From the NCBI RefSeq assembly GCF_023503965.1, contig NZ_CP097298.1, positions 2,001,001 to 2,065,000 on the forward strand: 64,000 bases of DNA. The letters run 5' to 3'. The DNA comes from Brevundimonas albigilva. Lineage in GTDB: Bacteria > Pseudomonadota > Alphaproteobacteria > Caulobacterales > Caulobacteraceae. The notes below the pieces were generated by a model. The model did not search any database, was not told the origin of the DNA, and saw nothing but the letters and a program-made list of their open reading frames with translations. Positions 29,296 through 38,497 of the stretch are shown in pieces. The position numbers and the translations under genes were made by a program. Position 1 is the stretch's first letter; the number at the start of each line of letters is the position of its first letter.

Positions 29296-29613
29296 ATGCC
29301 GTCACCGCTTCCGCCGGATCGTCCGCTGTCGCGCCTTCTGACCGAGCGCGAGCGCGAGGTCATGGCCTATGTGGCGGCCCATCACCGCAGCAAGACCATC
29401 GCGCGCCTGACGGGCAAGACGCCCAAGACCGTCGACGCCCAGGTGGCCAGCGCCTGCCGCAAGCTGGGCGTCAGCTCGCGCGTCGATGCGGTGCGCCTGC
29501 TGCTGGAAGAAGGCCTGGATCCCATGGGGGAAAATCCCCAGGGCGCCGTCTCCAATGGCCGCCGAGGACGACCCGGCGTCATTCCTGTCCCGTCACTCAA
29601 GGGATGCGAATGA
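29296..29613 (+). CDS. orphan LuxR-type helix-turn-helix protein
   Basis: 105 residues, essentially one LuxR C-terminal HTH (LTEREREVMAYVAAHHRSKT, IARLTGKTPKTVDAQVASAC, RKLGVSSRVDAVRLLLEE) with no receiver or sensor domain. The tail (PMGENPQGAVSNGRRGRPG) is low complexity. It could be a small DNA-binding regulator. Its stop overlaps the ATG of the next small gene (ATGA), so it is coupled to that gene. Its targets cannot be inferred. Confidence 0.78.
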   Translation: MPSPLPPDRPLSRLLTEREREVMAYVAAHHRSKTIARLTGKTPKTVDAQVASACRKLGVSSRVDAVRLLLEEGLDPMGENPQGAVSNGRRGRPGVIPVPSLKGCE

Positions 29614-29995
29614 ACAGCTCGATACAGATCAGACGCGAGACCACGCTGGACGAGACGCTGCCGTCGATGAGCTTCCGGGATTTCCAGGAAGCGCTGGAAC
29701 TGGTGGCGTCGGGCCGCGAGCATCGACGCATGGTGCCTTTTCTGGTTTCGGCCCTGCAGCAGCAGGCGCCTTTCCTGAACGGGCCGATGCTGATGTTCGA
29801 GATCCTGTGCTCGGCCGCCTGCCTGGCGGACCTGCCCCGGAAGCCGTTGAACAGCTAGGGCTCGCGAACCGGCCGGGCCTTCGCCTGCTGATCGCCCTGG
29901 GGATCGCGCTGGCCCTGGCCGTCGCCGTCCCCGCCGCGCTCGGCGGCGCCGTGGCCCTGCAGAAACTGGTCGAGACGCTTCAGGCGCGTCCCTGA
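29610..29995 (+). CDS. small tail-anchored membrane protein, unknown (probable frameshift)
   Basis: One frame gives 82 residues (MNSSIQIRRETTLDETLPSM and onward, ending LPRKPLNS). The other frame continues, after a C run at 29834-29837, as PEAVEQLGLANRPGLRLLIA with a hydrophobic helix ALGIALALAVAVPAALGG and the end VETLQARP. Adding one C joins them into 128 residues with a soluble helical N-terminus and one C-terminal membrane helix. I prefer this because the same kind of missing base recurs throughout the window. Alternatively these are two overlapping genes, the second with a GTG start at 29807. No family recognised. Confidence 0.55.
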
Positions 29996-30047
29996 ACCGA
30001 CGATCCTGGAACCAGACTTGAAACCGCCGGGGGCGGGGAGAACCACC

Positions 30048-30401
30048 ATGTCCGACAGAGACATCGCGGCCGCGCGCGTGGCCGACATCATCAACGAGGC
30101 CGAGCGGGCGATGGACGCGGCGATGGCGCGGGCCTCGCAGCTTCTGACCGAACTGCCGGCGCTCCAGGGCCAGGCCGGGCTGAACGGGGCCTGGGCCCAG
30201 CCGGCGGTGGCCTCGGTCTGCGCCGCGCTGAACGACATGACGGGCGCCCGCGCCTCGCTCATCTCGGCCCACAAGAGCCTGTCGGCCGTGCAGCGCAAGC
30301 TGGGCGTCACGGTCGCCGAGGGCGGGGCCAACGAAAAGCAGGACGTCCCGACCCGCCCCACCGCCGAGTCGGCGGACACGGTCGTGCGTCTCCGCGCCTG
30401 A
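30048..30401 (+). CDS. hypothetical helical protein
   Basis: 117 residues, all-helical in appearance, rich in Ala (VADIINEAERAMDAAMARAS, QLLTELPALQGQAG, AALNDMTGARASLISAHKSL, SAVQRKLGV), with no signal or membrane segment. It starts at ATG 30048 behind GGCGGGGAGAACC. Pattern and size resemble small unannotated caulobacter proteins; I cannot name a function. It is the third gene in a rightward run of four small genes. Confidence 0.6.
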   Translation: MSDRDIAAARVADIINEAERAMDAAMARASQLLTELPALQGQAGLNGAWAQPAVASVCAALNDMTGARASLISAHKSLSAVQRKLGVTVAEGGANEKQDVPTRPTAESADTVVRLRA

Positions 30402-30449
30402 GGTTTTTGAGGCGGCGGGCCTGGAGGACATGGTGTATCGCGGGCGGCG

Positions 30450-30908
30450 ATGATCAGCGCCTTCGACGACCTTCACCAGATCCTTAGCTACATGGCGACG
30501 GCGCTGACCATCGGTCTGGCGCTGCTGATCGGCCGCGGGCCCGAGAGGGCCTGCGGCCTGATCGTCGCGGCCGAAACCTTCGTCGACATCGTGGTGATGA
30601 GCCAGTTCGATCCGTCGATGCGCTGGTGGGCGGTTCAGATCAAGGCCGGCCTCGTGCTGTCGGCCTACGCCGCGGCGGTGTGGCGCTGGCCGGACCGGTG
30701 GCTGATCGTCATGACGGCGCTGCAGGGCTGCGCGCTGCTGCTGCACCTTTCGACGTGGCTGGATTCCACCATCCTGATGCGGAGCAACGGTCTGCTGCTG
30801 AACAGCATCGGCTGGCTGATGATGATCCTGCTGGTCTCGGCGACGATCGGAAAGGCGATCCAGCGGCACGACGCCCGCCGTCGCCTGATCCGTCGGCAGA
30901 CCTACTGA
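30450..30908 (+). CDS. four-helix membrane protein, unknown function
   Basis: 152 residues with about four membrane helices (LSYMATALTIGLALLIG, CGLIVAAETFVDIVVM, AGLVLSAYAAAVW with LIVMTALQGCALLLHL, LLLNSIGWLMMILLVSATIG) and a basic C-terminal tail HDARRRLIRRQTY. I recognise no family. It closes the run of small rightward genes and overlaps the convergent gene 30902-31279 by 7 bp. Confidence 0.6.
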   Translation: MISAFDDLHQILSYMATALTIGLALLIGRGPERACGLIVAAETFVDIVVMSQFDPSMRWWAVQIKAGLVLSAYAAAVWRWPDRWLIVMTALQGCALLLHLSTWLDSTILMRSNGLLLNSIGWLMMILLVSATIGKAIQRHDARRRLIRRQTY

Positions 30909-31279
30909 GCCGTCTTCGACGTTTCGACCCGCTCGGCGATGTCGATCAGGCCCTGGCCCAGCGTCCGGCCCTGCTCGGGGTGGATCAGGAAGCCCTGCCA
31001 GCCGAAGCCGGGATGACGGATGGCCAGCAGCGGACCCTGGGCCTGGATGTCCGTGCGCCAGGACGGATTGACCACGGTCTCGACCTTGGCGCCCGGTTCG
31101 ATCGAGGCGGGGATCGGCTGGGTCATCTGCGCGCGCAGGGCGCCCAGGTTGGCGATCAGGTCGTCCAGCGCGGCCGGGCTCAGCGCCATGCGGCTGACGG
31201 CCTTGCCCTGAATCTGGAACTCCATTTCGACCTTGGCGCGGTCGGCGCTCATCTTCACGTTCAGCTTGGTGTCGGCCAC
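30902..31279 (-). CDS. hypothetical protein
   Basis: 125 residues, cytoplasmic in appearance. Central segment KAVSRMALSPAALDDLIANL, then PSWRTDIQAQGPLLAIRHPG and FLIHPEQGRTLGQGLID. I do not recognise the family. The start is GTG at 31279 (VADTKLNVKMSADRAK), chosen for its AGGAGA ribosome site; the first in-frame ATG is nine codons further on. It follows pdeM on the same strand with a 65-bp gap. Confidence 0.6.
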   Translation of the reverse strand: MADTKLNVKMSADRAKVEMEFQIQGKAVSRMALSPAALDDLIANLGALRAQMTQPIPASIEPGAKVETVVNPSWRTDIQAQGPLLAIRHPGFGWQGFLIHPEQGRTLGQGLIDIAERVETSKTAQ

Positions 31280-31344
31280 GGGCGATCTCCTGGGTAGGCG
31301 GGCCTGATAGACCAGCCGCATCGTCCGCGCATCCCCGCGGCGCG

Positions 31345-32090
31345 CTAATCCAGCCGGCTCCACTCCAGCGCGTGGACCCGATCCCGGCCCAGGGCGGCGG
31401 CCATCGGCGGGGCGGCGAACAGGCCGGCGATGGCGGGATCGCGCACGTTCAGCCCGCCCGTGAAGGCGCCGAAGGCCGGCAGGATCAGCCGCGACCCGTC
31501 GGTGACGAAACAGGCGCGTCGCACCCCCGGCCATAGGCGGCCACCCGCGCGCAGGGGTGCAGGTGACCCGCCACCTCGCCACGGCGGTCGTCGTCGGCGC
31601 TGAGGGCCTCGGGTTCGTGGACCAGGCGCAGCCCGCCCAGCGAAAGGTCCCCGACGATCCGGCCCGGCAGGCGGCCCGCCGCATCGGCGTCTCGCGCCAG
31701 CGCCTCGCGGTCGTGATTGCCTTCCAGCCACAGCCAGTCGCGGCCCTCGGCCAATCGGTCCAGCCGCGCGCGGTCGTCGGCCGCCATGCGGGGAATGGCC
31801 CGCGTGTCGTGAAAACTGTCCCCCAGCAGGATCACGGTCGCCGGGTCCAGCGCCGCGATCTCGGCCTCCAGCCGGTCCAGGGTCGCGCGGCTGTCGTAGG
31901 GCGGCAGCATCTGGCCGCGCATGGCGAAGGCCGAGCCCTTCTCCAGGTGCAGGTCGGCCGCCACCAGCGCCCCGTGCGCCGGCAGCCACAGCGCGCCGGA
32001 ACAGCGCAGCACGCAGGCCTCGCCCGCGACCAGCACGCTCAGCGATCCGCAGACCTTGCGGGCCAGGCTCTGGCGCAGGGCGGCGTTCAT
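31345..32090 (-). CDS. pdeM: ligase-associated DNA damage response endonuclease PdeM (frameshifted)
   Basis: About 248 residues of the calcineurin-like metallophosphoesterase family. Motifs: LVAADLHLEKGSAF, ILLGDSFHD, WLEGNHDREALA, GHLHPCA. In related genomes it works with a ligase, an MBL exonuclease and an Lhr-like helicase in a repair set. One base is missing in the C run at 31524-31528, shifting the last 60 residues (RRACFVTDGSRLILPAFGAF and onward). Its ATG overlaps the helicase stop (ATGA). Confidence 0.88.
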
Positions 32091-34720
32091 GCGGACGGCT
32101 CCATCACCTCGGCGATCAGGGCTTCGGCGCTCTCGTCCAGGATCATCTCGGCGGCGTCGCCGCCCACCCGCTCGCGCCCGATCTGCACCAGCACCGGCAC
32201 GCAGAAAGGAGACGGTCGGCTCAGCGGCTGATGGCGGATGCGCCCCTCGATCCGCGCCAGCATCTGGCCCAGGCGCGCCACGTCCAGCAGGCCCGAGGCG
32301 GCGTCGGCGCGGGCGGTCTTGAGCAGCAGATGGTCGGGCTGATGGCGGCGCAGCACGTCGTAGATCAAGTCGGTGGAAAAGGTCACCTGCCGCCCCGTCT
32401 TCTCGGCGCCCGGCTGGCGTCGCTCGATCAAGCCCGAGATCAGGGCGCAATTGCGGAAGGACCGCTTCATCATGAAGCTTTCGTCCAGCCACGCCTCCAG
32501 GTCGTCGCCCAGCATGTCGGGCTGGAACAGGGCGTCCAGGTCGATGTCCCCCATCGGCTTGATCGACCAGATCGCCAGCGCATAGTCGGTGACCACGAAC
32601 CCCAGCGGCCCGACGCCCAGGCGGTCCAGCCGCCGGGTCAGCAGCATGCACAGAGTCGTGTGCGCCAGCCGCCCCTCGAACGGATAGGCGACCAGGAAGT
32701 GCCGGCTGCCGCGCGGAAAGGTCTCCACCAGCATCGATTCCGCATCGGGGATGACCGAGCGCGCCTCCTGAAGCTCCAGCCATTCCTGCACGTCGGGCGG
32801 CAGGACGCGCCAGTGATCGCGGTCCTGCACCATGTCGCGCACCCGGTCCGCCAGCGAGGTCGACAGCGGGAACTTCGATCCGCCCCACGACGGGATCTTG
32901 GGCTCCTTGTCGCTGGCGTGGGTGACCAGGGCGTCGGTTCCGGTGATGCCCTGGAAGGCCCAGACCTGGCCGGCGAACAGGAAGGTGTCGCCGGGCGTCA
33001 ACTGTTCGAAATACCATTCCTCGGCCTCGCCCACCTTGCGGCCGGCGATCCAGGCCCGCGTCCCGCCGCCGCCCCGGCGCGAGGCCACCCGCACGTTCAG
33101 CGTCCCGGCCGAGACGATGGCGCCCACGTTCATCCGGTGCCGCTGGGCGATGTGCTGGTTGCGCACCTTCCAGCGCCCATTCTGTGTACGGACGATCCGT
33201 GCGAAACGGTCGTAGGTGCGAAGGGCGTAGCCCCCGGTGGCGACGAAATCGACCACCTCCTCGAACTGCTCCCAGGTCAGGTCGCGATAGGGGCCGCAGC
33301 CGACGATCTGTTCGTACAGCTCGACCATGTCGAACGGCTCGGCGCAGGCCACGCCCATGACGTGCTGGGCCAGGGTGTCCAGGGTGCCGATATGCACCGG
33401 CTCCCAGTCGAAGGCGTTGGCGGCCACCGCCTCGCGCGCGGCCTGGCATTCCAGCATCTCGAACCGGCTTGCGGGCACCAGCAGGGCGCGGCTGGGCTCG
33501 TCCAGCCGGTGGTTGGCCCGGCCGATCCGCTGGACCAGCCGGCTCGACCCCTTCGGCGCCGCCATCTGGATGACCAGGTCCACGTCGCCCCAGTCGATGC
33601 CCAGGTCCAGGGTCGAGGTGCAGACCACCGCGCGCAGGTCGCCGCGCGCCATCGCCGCCTCGACCTTGCGCCGCTGCTCGGCGGCCAGCGACCCGTGATG
33701 CAGGGCGATGGGCAGGTCGTCGTCGTTGATCGCCCACAGTTGCTGGAACACGAACTCGGCCTGCCAGCGCGTGTTGACGAAGATCAGCGACAGCTTGGCC
33801 CGCTGCAGCGCCGCATAGACCTCGGGCACGGCGTGCTGGCCGGTATGCCCCGCCCACGGCACCTTGCCCTCCGAAATCAGCACGTCGATCTCGGCCGCCG
33901 CGCCGGGATCGCCCTTCACCAGGCGCACGCGCTCGCCTTCCTTCCCCCTTGCGGGGGAAGGTGGCTCGCGAAGCGAGACGGATGGGGGTGTAGACGCCGC
34001 TGTCGGACAGGGACAACGAACCCATTGACGACGGAATTCCCGACAGCCCCCCCATCCGAGCCGCTTCGCGGCCCACCTTCCCCGCAAGGGGGAAGGACGT
34101 CCCGGGCTCAGCCACGCCCGGATCAAATCCGGATCCTCGATCGTCGCGCTCAACCCCACCCGCCGCATCTGCGGCGCATAGGCCTGCAGCCGCCCCAGGC
34201 CCAGCGACAGCAGGTCGCCGCGCTTGCCGCTCCAGATGGCGTGGACCTCGTCCAGGATCACGCACTTCAGGTCCGCGAAATAGGACCGCGCGCCCTCCCA
34301 GGCGCAGAACAGCGCCAGCTGTTCCGGCGTGGTCAGCAGGATGTCGGGCGGGAAGTCGCGCTGTCGCTGGCGCTTGGACTGTTTGGTGTCGCCCGTGCGG
34401 CTCTCGACATGGATGTTCAGCCCGATCTCGCGGATCGGCGCCGTCAGGTTGCGCTCCACATCCACCGTCAGCGCCTTCAGCGGCGACAGATACAGGGTGT
34501 GCACCCCCGACCCCGGCCCTGTCTCCGGCTTCGGCCCGCGCTCGGCCAGGTCGATCAGGCTGGGCAGAAACCCCGCCAGCGTCTTGCCCCCGCCGGTCGG
34601 CGCCACCAGCAGGGCGTGCGCCCCGTCCCGCGCCGCCTGCACCATCTCCAGCTGATGCCGCCGGGGCGCCCAGCCGCGCGAGGCGAACCAGTCGGCGAAC
34701 AGCGGCGGAAGCTCCGTCAT
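32087..34720 (-). CDS. ligase-associated DEXH-box helicase (Lhr family) with an in-frame repeat insertion
   Basis: 877 residues, somewhat longer than I expect for this family. RecA-1: LVAPTGGGKTLAGFLPSLID (Walker A), VILDEVHAIW (DEVH), GLSATIED. RecA-2: LIFVNTRWQAE, VVCTSTLDLGIDWG, QRIGRANHR. The winged-helix and Lhr-core region follows (GITGTDALVTHASDKEPKIP, IPSWGGSKFPLST). Between RAWLSP and RVRLVKGDP some 52 residues are encoded by a 155-bp palindromic repeat read through in frame. ATG 34720 (MTELPPLF) overlaps the toxin stop. It translocates on single-stranded DNA, presumably in repair. Confidence 0.92.
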   Translation of the reverse strand: MTELPPLFADWFASRGWAPRRHQLEMVQAARDGAHALLVAPTGGGKTLAGFLPSLIDLAERGPKPETGPGSGVHTLYLSPLKALTVDVERNLTAPIREIGLNIHVESRTGDTKQSKRQRQRDFPPDILLTTPEQLALFCAWEGARSYFADLKCVILDEVHAIWSGKRGDLLSLGLGRLQAYAPQMRRVGLSATIEDPDLIRAWLSPGRPSPLRGRWAAKRLGWGGCREFRRQWVRCPCPTAASTPPSVSLREPPSPARGKEGERVRLVKGDPGAAAEIDVLISEGKVPWAGHTGQHAVPEVYAALQRAKLSLIFVNTRWQAEFVFQQLWAINDDDLPIALHHGSLAAEQRRKVEAAMARGDLRAVVCTSTLDLGIDWGDVDLVIQMAAPKGSSRLVQRIGRANHRLDEPSRALLVPASRFEMLECQAAREAVAANAFDWEPVHIGTLDTLAQHVMGVACAEPFDMVELYEQIVGCGPYRDLTWEQFEEVVDFVATGGYALRTYDRFARIVRTQNGRWKVRNQHIAQRHRMNVGAIVSAGTLNVRVASRRGGGGTRAWIAGRKVGEAEEWYFEQLTPGDTFLFAGQVWAFQGITGTDALVTHASDKEPKIPSWGGSKFPLSTSLADRVRDMVQDRDHWRVLPPDVQEWLELQEARSVIPDAESMLVETFPRGSRHFLVAYPFEGRLAHTTLCMLLTRRLDRLGVGPLGFVVTDYALAIWSIKPMGDIDLDALFQPDMLGDDLEAWLDESFMMKRSFRNCALISGLIERRQPGAEKTGRQVTFSTDLIYDVLRRHQPDHLLLKTARADAASGLLDVARLGQMLARIEGRIRHQPLSRPSPFCVPVLVQIGRERVGGDAAEMILDESAEALIAEVMEPSA
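33941..34095. repeat. palindromic repeat element inserted in frame inside the helicase gene
   Basis: Left half CTTCCCCCTTGCGGGGGAAG, GTGGCTCGCGAAGCGAGACG, GATGGGGG (33941-33988) is mirrored by CCCCCCATCCGAGCCGCTTC, GCGGCCCACCTTCCCC, GCAAGGGGGAAG (about 34048-34095). The terminal 20-bp module is a hairpin by itself. The inner part GCTGTCGG pairs with CCGACAGC. Same architecture as the intergenic repeats at 3073, 4728 and 5771, but here within coding sequence and open in the helicase frame. Confidence 0.88.
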
Positions 34721-35154
34721 CCGCTCCACGGCGCCAGCAGCCGGCAACCGCTGTGTTCGAAATGGCGGACGTTGCGCGTGACGATGGTCAGATCATGGAC
34801 AAGGGCCGTAGCGGCCAAGAGCTCATCGGTGAGGCCGACGTTCACGCCCGCTGAACGATAGGCCTCCGCGAGCGGAGCCCATCGCTCGACGACAGCGAGG
34901 TCGACGGCCACCAACCGGTCGCCATACTCGGCCACGATCCCGTCGATCCTCGCCTGGAGCAGCGCGCCGCGCGGGTCCGATCCCAGGCGCAATGCGCCCC
35001 GCCGCATCTCGCCGACGGTGAGGACGCTGACGTTCAGCCGATCGTCGAAGTCTTCCTCCGGCGAGCCCACCGATGCGAACCACTCCATGAACCCCGCGTT
35101 CGGCCGCGACCTCAGCGTTTCACTGATCGCGTTCGTATCGAGCAGAAACCTCAA
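34717..35154 (-). CDS. VapC-like PIN-domain toxin
   Basis: 145 residues, PIN RNase fold. Acidic residues in order: LLDTNAISE (Asp), SVLTVGEMRRG (Glu), GLTDELLAATAL (Asp), and the TRNVRHFEHSGCRLLAPW ending typical of VapC/FitB-type toxins. It probably cleaves RNA when free of antitoxin. The start is TTG 35154, sharing bases with the antitoxin stop (TTGA). Its own stop overlaps the repair helicase start (ATGA), so toxin and helicase are translationally coupled. Confidence 0.88.
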   Translation of the reverse strand: MRFLLDTNAISETLRSRPNAGFMEWFASVGSPEEDFDDRLNVSVLTVGEMRRGALRLGSDPRGALLQARIDGIVAEYGDRLVAVDLAVVERWAPLAEAYRSAGVNVGLTDELLAATALVHDLTIVTRNVRHFEHSGCRLLAPWSG

Positions 35155-35390
35155 AAAGAGAAATCTCGAGCCGGCCGTCGGTCGCGTTCGATCTCGACAT
35201 CATCGAGACGCGGACCCGTCAGCAGCCACTCTTTGAATGTTGGCTTGCGCTCGGACAGCCGACGAAACTCGGCTTCTGACAGAAGCATGTAGCGTCCCCG
35301 CCCTTCGACAGGGACGGCTTGCGGCCCCTCCTCGTCGACCTTGGCGGCCAGGGCGGTCAACCATTCGTCGTTGGAGACGATCTTGTTCAT
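35151..35390 (-). CDS. Phd/YefM-type antitoxin
   Basis: 79 residues. Prevent-host-death family layout: an N-terminal DNA-binding part (MNKIVSNDEWLTALAAKVDE, YMLLSEAEFRRLSE) and a C-terminal toxin-binding tail FKEWLLTGPRLDDVEIERDR with RPARDF, matching antitoxins that accompany PIN toxins. It presumably represses its own operon. ATG 35390 is used; the upstream in-frame start would run into the divergent helicase promoter. It is the first gene of an operon running through vapC, helicase and pdeM. Confidence 0.82.
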   Translation of the reverse strand: MNKIVSNDEWLTALAAKVDEEGPQAVPVEGRGRYMLLSEAEFRRLSERKPTFKEWLLTGPRLDDVEIERDRRPARDFSF

Positions 35391-35471
35391 GGCGCCCAGC
35401 CTACTGCATTTCGTTCGCCCGAACCAGATGTTCCCGTTCCGTTTCATCCCGCCCGGCGCTATCTATCGGCC

Positions 35472-38325
35472 GTGTCCGACGAATCCGTCATCGCCCCGTC
35501 CGTCCACAGCGCCGCCGACGCCGCTGTCGGCCCGTGGACCGACCTGCCGCCCGCCTTGGCCGTGCCGCCGGGCGCCGGGGCCGTGTGCGACGAGGCAGGC
35601 GCGCGGCGGATCGGGCGGGGGCCGCCGAGGGACTGTTCACCGGCGGCCGCGTCCTGGTCGCCCACGCCAGCCTGACCGCGCGCCGCCTGGGCCTGCAGCC
35701 GCCGGCGCGCTCGCCGGACGTCATGGACGTGCTGGAGCTGTTCGCCTTCGTCCGCCCGGCCCGCTTCTGCGCGCCGTCGCCGACCGGCCTGGCGCTGGGG
35801 CTGGGCCTGGCCGAGCCGAAGTCGGTCGAGGCGCAGGCCGAACGGCTGCACGAGGCGGCGACCCTGCTGCTGAAGGAGCTGGCCGCCCCCGCCTATCCGG
35901 GGCGGGAAGAGGCCTACGCCCTGGCCCTGACGCTGGAGCGCGCCGGCTGGGCCTGGGGCGCGGCGGCGGTGCGGGCGCTGGAGCGGGGCGGCGTGCGTCA
36001 GAGGCAGCATCGCGGCGCCGGCCTGGACGTCTGGTCGCGCCTGACCGAATGGGAGGACGAGGCCCCGCGCGGCGAGGCGGGGTCCGCGCCCGTCGATTCC
36101 GAATCCGCCCGCATCCGTCTGGACAAGCTGCTCCAGGCCTCGGGCCTGGACGAGACCCGCCCCACCCAGTCCGACTACGCCGCCGAGGCCGCCTTCGCCT
36201 TTTCGCCGCGGAACGAGGAGGGCCGGCCCCGCGTCCTGCTGGCCGAGGCCGGCACCGGCACGGGCAAGACCCTGGGCTATCTGGCGCCGGCTTCGCTGTG
36301 GGCCGAGCGGAACCAGGGCGCGGCCTGGGTCTCGACCTACACCCGCGCCCTGCAGCGCCAGATCGACCGCGAGAGCGGCGCCGTCTGGCCCGACCCCGCC
36401 GAGCGCAGGAAGAAGGCCGTGATCCGCAAGGGGCGCGAGAACTATCTGTGCGTCCTCAACCTGCAGGACATGGTCCAGGCGGCCCAGCTGGGCAACGGCG
36501 ACCTGATCGGCCTGGCGCTGGCCGGCCGCTGGGCGATCCACAGCCGCGACGGCGACATGACCGGCGGCGACTTTCCCGGCTGGCTGCCCAGTCTGTTCGC
36601 GGTCGCGCCGTCCCAGCAGGCGGGGCCGGCCAATCTGGTCGATCGACGGGGAGAGTGCGTCCACGCCGCCTGCCCCCACTACCGCGCCTGTTTCGTGGAA
36701 AAGACCATCCGCGCCAGCCGCAAGGCCGACCTGGTCATCGCCAACCACGCCCTGGTCCTGACCCAGGCCGCCTTCGACGGCGCCCGCTCGGCGCGCGGCC
36801 AGAAGCAGGACGGCGAGACGGCGGCGCTGAAGCGATCGTCTTCGACGAGGGCCACCACCTGTTCGACGCCGCCGACAGCGCCTTTTCCGCCTGCCTCTCG
36901 GGCCAGGAGGCGGCCGAGCTGCGCCGCTGGATCCGCGGGCCGGAAGGGCGCGGCCGCCGCGGGCGCGGCCTGGAGCAGCGTCTCGGCGACCTGACCGGCG
37001 GCAACGAGGCCGCGGCCAAGGCGCTTCAGGACGCCATGCGCGCCGCCGCCGCCCTGCCGGGCGAAGGGGTGTCGGGCCGCATCGCCCCCGCCTCGGGCGA
37101 GGTCAATCCCATCGGCCCGATCGAGGCCTTCCTGGCCGCCGCCCTGGACCAGCTGCGCGCCCGCACCGCCGACACGCCCTATGGCGGCGCCGAGTTCGGC
37201 ATGGAATGCGCGCTCAAGCCCGTGACCGAGCCGGTCGCCGAGGCCGCTCGCGCCGCCGCCCGCGCCCTGGCCGCCATCGAAGCCCCGCTGCTGACCCTGG
37301 CGCGCACGCTGGAGGACATTCTGGACGACGAGGCGGCCGAGCTGGACGGCTCGCAACGGTCACGCATCGAGGGCGCCCTTCGCGGCCTGGATCGGCGCGC
37401 GCGCATGACCCTGCCGGGCTGGCGCTCCATGCTGGCGGCGCTGGAGGAGGCGGGCGCCGAACCCGATCCCGACTTCGTCGACTGGCTGTCGGCCGAGACC
37501 GCCTTCGGCCGCATCCACGACGTGGCCCTGCGTCGCCACTGGATCGACCCGACCGTGCCGCTGGAGGCCGCCGTCATCGTGCCGGCCCACGGGGTTCTGG
37601 TGACCTCCGCCACCCTGTCCGATCCGTTGCAGGACGACCCGTTCGACCTGGCCCGCCTGCGCACCGGCTCGGCCCGGCTGATCGAGCCGCCGCGCACCCT
37701 CAAGGTCGACAGCCCCTTCGACTACGCCGCCAACAGCCGGGTCATCGTCGTCAACGACCTGATGAAGGACGACCCCCGCCAGACCGCGGCGGCGATGCGC
37801 GAACTGTTCCTGGCCGCCGGCGGCGGGGGCCTGGGACTGTTCACCGCCATCCGCCGGCTGAAGGCGGTCTATGAGCGGCTGGGGCCGGACCTGGCGCGGG
37901 CCGGCCTGCCCCTCTACGCCCAGCACGTCGATCCGCTGGAGGTCGGCGCCCTGGTCGACATGTTCCGGGTGGAGGAGAACGCCTGCCTCCTGGGCACCGA
38001 CGCCGTTCGGGACGGTGTGGACGTGCCCGGCCGATCACTGCGCGTCCTGGCCTTCGACCGGGTGCCCTGGCCGCGCCCCGACCTGCTGCACAAGGCGCGG
38101 CGCGAACGGCTGGGCGGGAAAGGCTACGACGACGCCATCGCCCGCGCCCGCATGGCCCAGGCCTTCGGCCGCCTGATCCGCCGGGCCGACGACAAGGGCG
38201 TCTTCCTGATGCTGGACGCCGCCGCCCCCACCCGCCTGTTCGCCAGCCTGCCCCCCGGAACCGAGGTCCAGCGCCTGGGCCTGGCCGACGCGGTCGAGCA
38301 GGTGCGCGACTTCCTGGGCGATTGA
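35472..38325 (+). CDS. DinG/Rad3-like ATP-dependent DNA helicase (two frameshifts)
   Basis: About 951 residues after repair. XPD/DinG superfamily 2 helicase: Walker A LLAEAGTGTGKTLGYLAPAS, DEGH box IVFDEGHHLFDAADS, LVTSATLSD, and the last motifs GTDAVRDGVDVPGRSLR and AQAFGRLIRRADDKG. Four Cys (ECVHAACPHYRACF with the earlier YLCVL) are consistent with an Fe-S cluster of this group. Bases are missing in the G run at 35617-35621 and near 36832. Start GTG 35472 (VSDESVIAPSVH). Divergent from the toxin-antitoxin operon. Confidence 0.88.
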
Positions 38326-38389
38326 GGGAGCGTTCGCCCTCCCAATCATGGGAGAGAAGGCGGAACCAGAACGGAGAACCGCCCCTTTT

Positions 38390-38497
38390 CGTCATCCTCG
38401 CCCTCGTGGCGAGGATCCAGACTCCCGGTGTCCAACGATTGGGCGCGCTGCGGCGAAACCGGGAGTCTGGATCCCCGGGTCAAGCCCGAGGATGACG
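38390..38497. repeat. palindromic intergenic repeat of a second family
   Basis: CGTCATCCTCG (38390-38400) pairs with CGAGGATGACG (38487-38497), and GGATCCAGACTCCCGGT with ACCGGGAGTCTGGATCC. Sequence of this type (GTCAAGCCCGAGGATGACG) is widely seen between alphaproteobacterial genes. It is unrelated in sequence to the elements at 3-6 kb and 34 kb. Confidence 0.85.

Noticed and set aside
29296..31279. Prophage or integrative element remnant
   Set aside because: The genes are small and unknown, but there is no integrase, structural phage gene, tRNA target or direct repeat, and base composition is like the surroundings.
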